A stretch of 64,000 bases of DNA, from positions 1-64,000 of the forward strand of contig NZ_FTNI01000020.1 in NCBI RefSeq assembly GCF_900156315.1, read 5' to 3'. The notes under the pieces were generated by a model. That model did no database searches, was not told the DNA's origin, and saw nothing but the letters and a program-made list of their open reading frames with translations. Numbering within the stretch: position 1 is the stretch's first letter; the number at the start of each line of letters is the position of its first letter. The translations under genes and the position numbers were made by a program. Below, piece after piece: positions 62,701-64,000 of this stretch. The stretch comes from Microbispora rosea. Lineage in GTDB: Bacteria; Actinomycetota; Actinomycetes; Streptosporangiales; Streptosporangiaceae.

Positions 62701-64000
62701 GGCGCAGGTGCCGGTCGGTGAAGTCCCAGAACTCCTCCTGCACGCCGAGGAACGGCAGCAGGGTCCCCGTCCGGTGAGGTTCGGCGATGAGCAGGTGGCC
62801 GCCGGGCACCAGAAGGGTGGACAGGTGGTGCAGCGCGGCGGGCAGGTCACGGGCCAGGTGCAGGCTGTTCGCCCCGATCACGAGATCGAACCCGCCCGCG
62901 GTCAGTCCCTGCCCGACCGGATCCGCGTCCAGATCGAGGACGGCGTAATCGACGAAGTCGAAGCCGGCGAATCGCTGCCGCAGCCGGGTCAACGCCGCTT
63001 CGGCGCGATCGGTGACCAGGTAGCGGGTGCGGTCGGCGGGCAGGACGGGCAGCAGCATGGTGGTGGTGCCGCCCGTCCCCGCACCGACTTCCAGGATGCG
63101 CAGCGGCCGGTCGGCCGGCCATCTTCTGACGATTTGCCCGACGAGCGCCCGGGCGATCCGGTTGGTGAACAGGTTGACCGGCCCGACGTCGTGGAACTGC
63201 TCCATCAGCTCCTGACCGCCGCCGGAATCCAGGACGTCCGGGCCGGCACGCCGGCCCGCGAGCAGGTCGGGCAGGCACCGGCCGACCCGTACGGACAGGG
63301 CGGTCTGAGCGGCGAAGGCGGCACCCCGGGCGAGGAGGTCCCGGTGGAGGTCCCGGTGGAGGTCCCGGTGGAGGTCACCGTGGAGGTGGGGGTGCGGCTC
63401 GCGCGGGTCCGCACCCGTCGGCAGCAGGCGAGGGCCGCCATCGGCCGGCCGCTCCAGCAGTCCGTGCTGTTCCAGCAGCGGCAGGGCCGCGCGGAGCATC
63501 CGCCGGTGGTGCGCCCCCGGGCACGATTCGATCAGTTCCTCGACGCCGCTCGGACGCTCGGCGGTCAGCTCGCCGAGTGCGCCGGCCAGCGTGTGGGCGA
63601 AGACCTCTTCGAGCCGTGCCGCGTACCGCGGGTAGTCCAGCTCGTGCCACGCCGAACGCAGCCGGTCGATCTGCTCGGCCGCCCCGGACAGGATCTGCCC
63701 GGGGCGGGGGGCCGGCCACGGCTCGGCCGGGACGCCGGCCCGGGGTGCGGCCCGCAGCGCCACCTCGTAGCGGGTGGCCGGGGTGATGTGGACGCCGGGC
63801 ATCCGGCGTAACCGGCAGCCCTCCACTTCGGCGGCGATCCGGCCGTCCTCGTCGGCGACCACGATGTCCCAGCAGACCTCCTCGGCACTGCTGGGGCGTT
63901 CCCGCACGTGCACGAGTCCCTGTGCCTGCGGCGTTCCCCACAGGCGGACGGAGCCGATGGCGGCGGGCATGTAGCCGCGGCCCGATCGCAGCGACTCCAC
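59702..64000 (-). CDS. Highly reducing type I polyketide synthase, C-terminal part
   Basis: The last 1432 residues of a PKS; the start (with KS, AT and most of DH) lies beyond the window. Domains in order: DH end (~1-90), C-methyltransferase (~200-480; SAM motif ILEVGAGTGGTTTM), an Ala/Thr/Gly-rich linker, a structural KR part, ER (~735-1050; NADPH motif VHGGAGGVGLAAL), KR (~1065-1260; TGGLGGFGAATA, catalytic YSSLT and SYVAANL, and an LDD motif of B-type KRs), and ACP (~1335-1415; phosphopantetheine Ser in DEYGLDSLMATEL). There is no thioesterase, so release must be by another enzyme. The layout is that of single-module highly reducing synthases that make methyl-branched reduced chains. It is followed by oleA homologues, which could take the acyl chain directly. 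Confidence 0.93.
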   Translation of the reverse strand: MESLRSGRGYMPAAIGSVRLWGTPQAQGLVHVRERPSSAEEVCWDIVVADEDGRIAAEVEGCRLRRMPGVHITPATRYEVALRAAPRAGVPAEPWPAPRPGQILSGAAEQIDRLRSAWHELDYPRYAARLEEVFAHTLAGALGELTAERPSGVEELIESCPGAHHRRMLRAALPLLEQHGLLERPADGGPRLLPTGADPREPHPHLHGDLHRDLHRDLHRDLLARGAAFAAQTALSVRVGRCLPDLLAGRRAGPDVLDSGGGQELMEQFHDVGPVNLFTNRIARALVGQIVRRWPADRPLRILEVGAGTGGTTTMLLPVLPADRTRYLVTDRAEAALTRLRQRFAGFDFVDYAVLDLDADPVGQGLTAGGFDLVIGANSLHLARDLPAALHHLSTLLVPGGHLLIAEPHRTGTLLPFLGVQEEFWDFTDRHLRPASPLLSRERWPEVLAEAGYTEVVQVGDDDALASGDFSVMLAAAPATSGATSAAGSTATSGAGSTATAAATAGGAPATAHPSPDAAGTWILAGEDGTGALTTELRALLRARGGDVLHSPLSDDPDHWIDHVPPTAQTVTIAIVLGGADDPDPEAAVERITRRAAALRAVALACEQLPEHVATTLWLVARPCAALPEPRVADVRLHPEDAATWGTTRSLSNEQPRPVIRRLCLHPTGDAARDAGRLAAELLDPGEEDEILLTRRGRFVPRLIEPGEHTRDLPVGSGEAYRLRVCDPGLSYTLAWEEMPMPQPDPDEIVVEVRAIGLNYRDVMRAVNLLPTEAVEAVFGGHELGLECAGIVTAVGAGVTGTRPGDRVMAAGPVGFASHTRVKAWAAVAVPEGMTFAEAATMPMAFSTVHHSLGYCARVRAGETILVHGGAGGVGLAALQYARFHGAHVIATAGTAAKRDLLLAMGADHALDSRSLHFADQVKELTGGRGVDIVLNSLAGEAITRGMECLRHGGRFIELGKRDIYQNSSLLLRPFSDNIAFYGVDVGTLMWKAPELMAESTEQAAPLYRSGDFRPLPHTVYPAARVADAFAMMRYSRHIGKVVVSFDPRDEPVAVRPQPAEPRLDSEGTYLVTGGLGGFGAATARRLALRGARHLALVGRRGAESPEAPALIAELERSGVQVRAYAADVADRDAMRRILHDLDAGGRPLRGVVHAAMHLDDGPLTDLGDDRIRAVLHPKVAGAMVLDELTRDRPLDLFVMYSSLTTVGNIGQTSYVAANLFLEALARRRSRQDLPGLTACLGALADTGVLTRSRQGEALTKAGIPPMSSGQALDAVERMLGERADVAVVGRCDWGRLRQVLPSLQRPWLSLVLPPGAEQQAPDLQALLAGMTYEQAYACITEQITGLLSAVLLVPADQIADDRRLDEYGLDSLMATELLTSIRNRFGIDIPPMELMRSGGTVADIAGSLLIRLGLRGDQQPAGVLARAGAAA

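Overview
The window is GC-rich DNA with actinomycete gene content: ECF-type sigma factor, GAF and STAS regulators, large ATP-binding LuxR regulators, F420-type nitroreductase fold, Cys-rich tyrosine integrases and type I polyketide genes. A filamentous actinomycete, perhaps of the Streptosporangiales, is my best guess; the genus is not decidable from the sequence.

Region by region: 1-4.5 kb holds a GAF protein, a STAS protein, a fatty acyl desaturase, a LysR regulator and an IS5-type transposase scrap. 4.57-6.71 kb is a decayed integrative element in the 3' end of tRNA-Lys(UUU), with 44-bp direct-repeat ends and a truncated integrase. 6.7-14.6 kb is ordinary chromosome: acyl-CoA dehydrogenase, PspC protein, MFS exporter, metallopeptidase, a DrrAB-like ABC exporter with its divergent TetR regulator, and a membrane metallophosphoesterase. 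This ends in a tRNA-Glu, tRNA-Asp, tRNA-Phe cluster.

14.86-33.4 kb is the most unusual part: an accretion island at tRNA-Phe(GAA). The 3' half of tRNA-Phe, from the anticodon loop to the CCA end, recurs as direct repeats at 18.50, 19.43, 26.21, 29.45, 30.53 and 33.37 kb, often with its own terminator. This cuts the region into six segments. Segment 1 has integrase and ADP-ribosylglycohydrolase remnants and a sigma/anti-sigma pair. Segment 2 is only a toxin-antitoxin module. Segment 3 has an integrase scrap and an aldehyde dehydrogenase/aldo-keto reductase operon with a TetR regulator. Segment 4 has hypothetical and low-GC genes, HAD scraps and a second-family (tRNA-Thr-like) attachment remnant. 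Segment 5 is a single deazaflavin-type reductase gene. Segment 6 has a CGNR regulator, an NAD(P) oxidoreductase and a VapBC pair. Paired short repeats near most junctions look like integrase arm sites.

33.5-52.6 kb is rich in alpha/beta hydrolases interleaved with three very large ATP-binding regulators, plus an FAD oxidase, SDR, D-2-hydroxyacid dehydrogenase, aldo-keto reductase and MarR. 52.7-54.8 kb holds a cold-shock protein, a lipoprotein and an EF-hand protein.

54.8-64 kb (minus strand, running off the window) is a biosynthetic operon: a highly reducing type I PKS with DH end, C-methyltransferase, ER, KR and ACP but no thioesterase, followed by homologues of OleA, OleC, OleD and OleB. 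Ole enzymes join two acyl chains head to head and convert them through a beta-lactone to an olefin. The arrangement suggests a C-methylated polyketide-derived beta-lactone or olefin.
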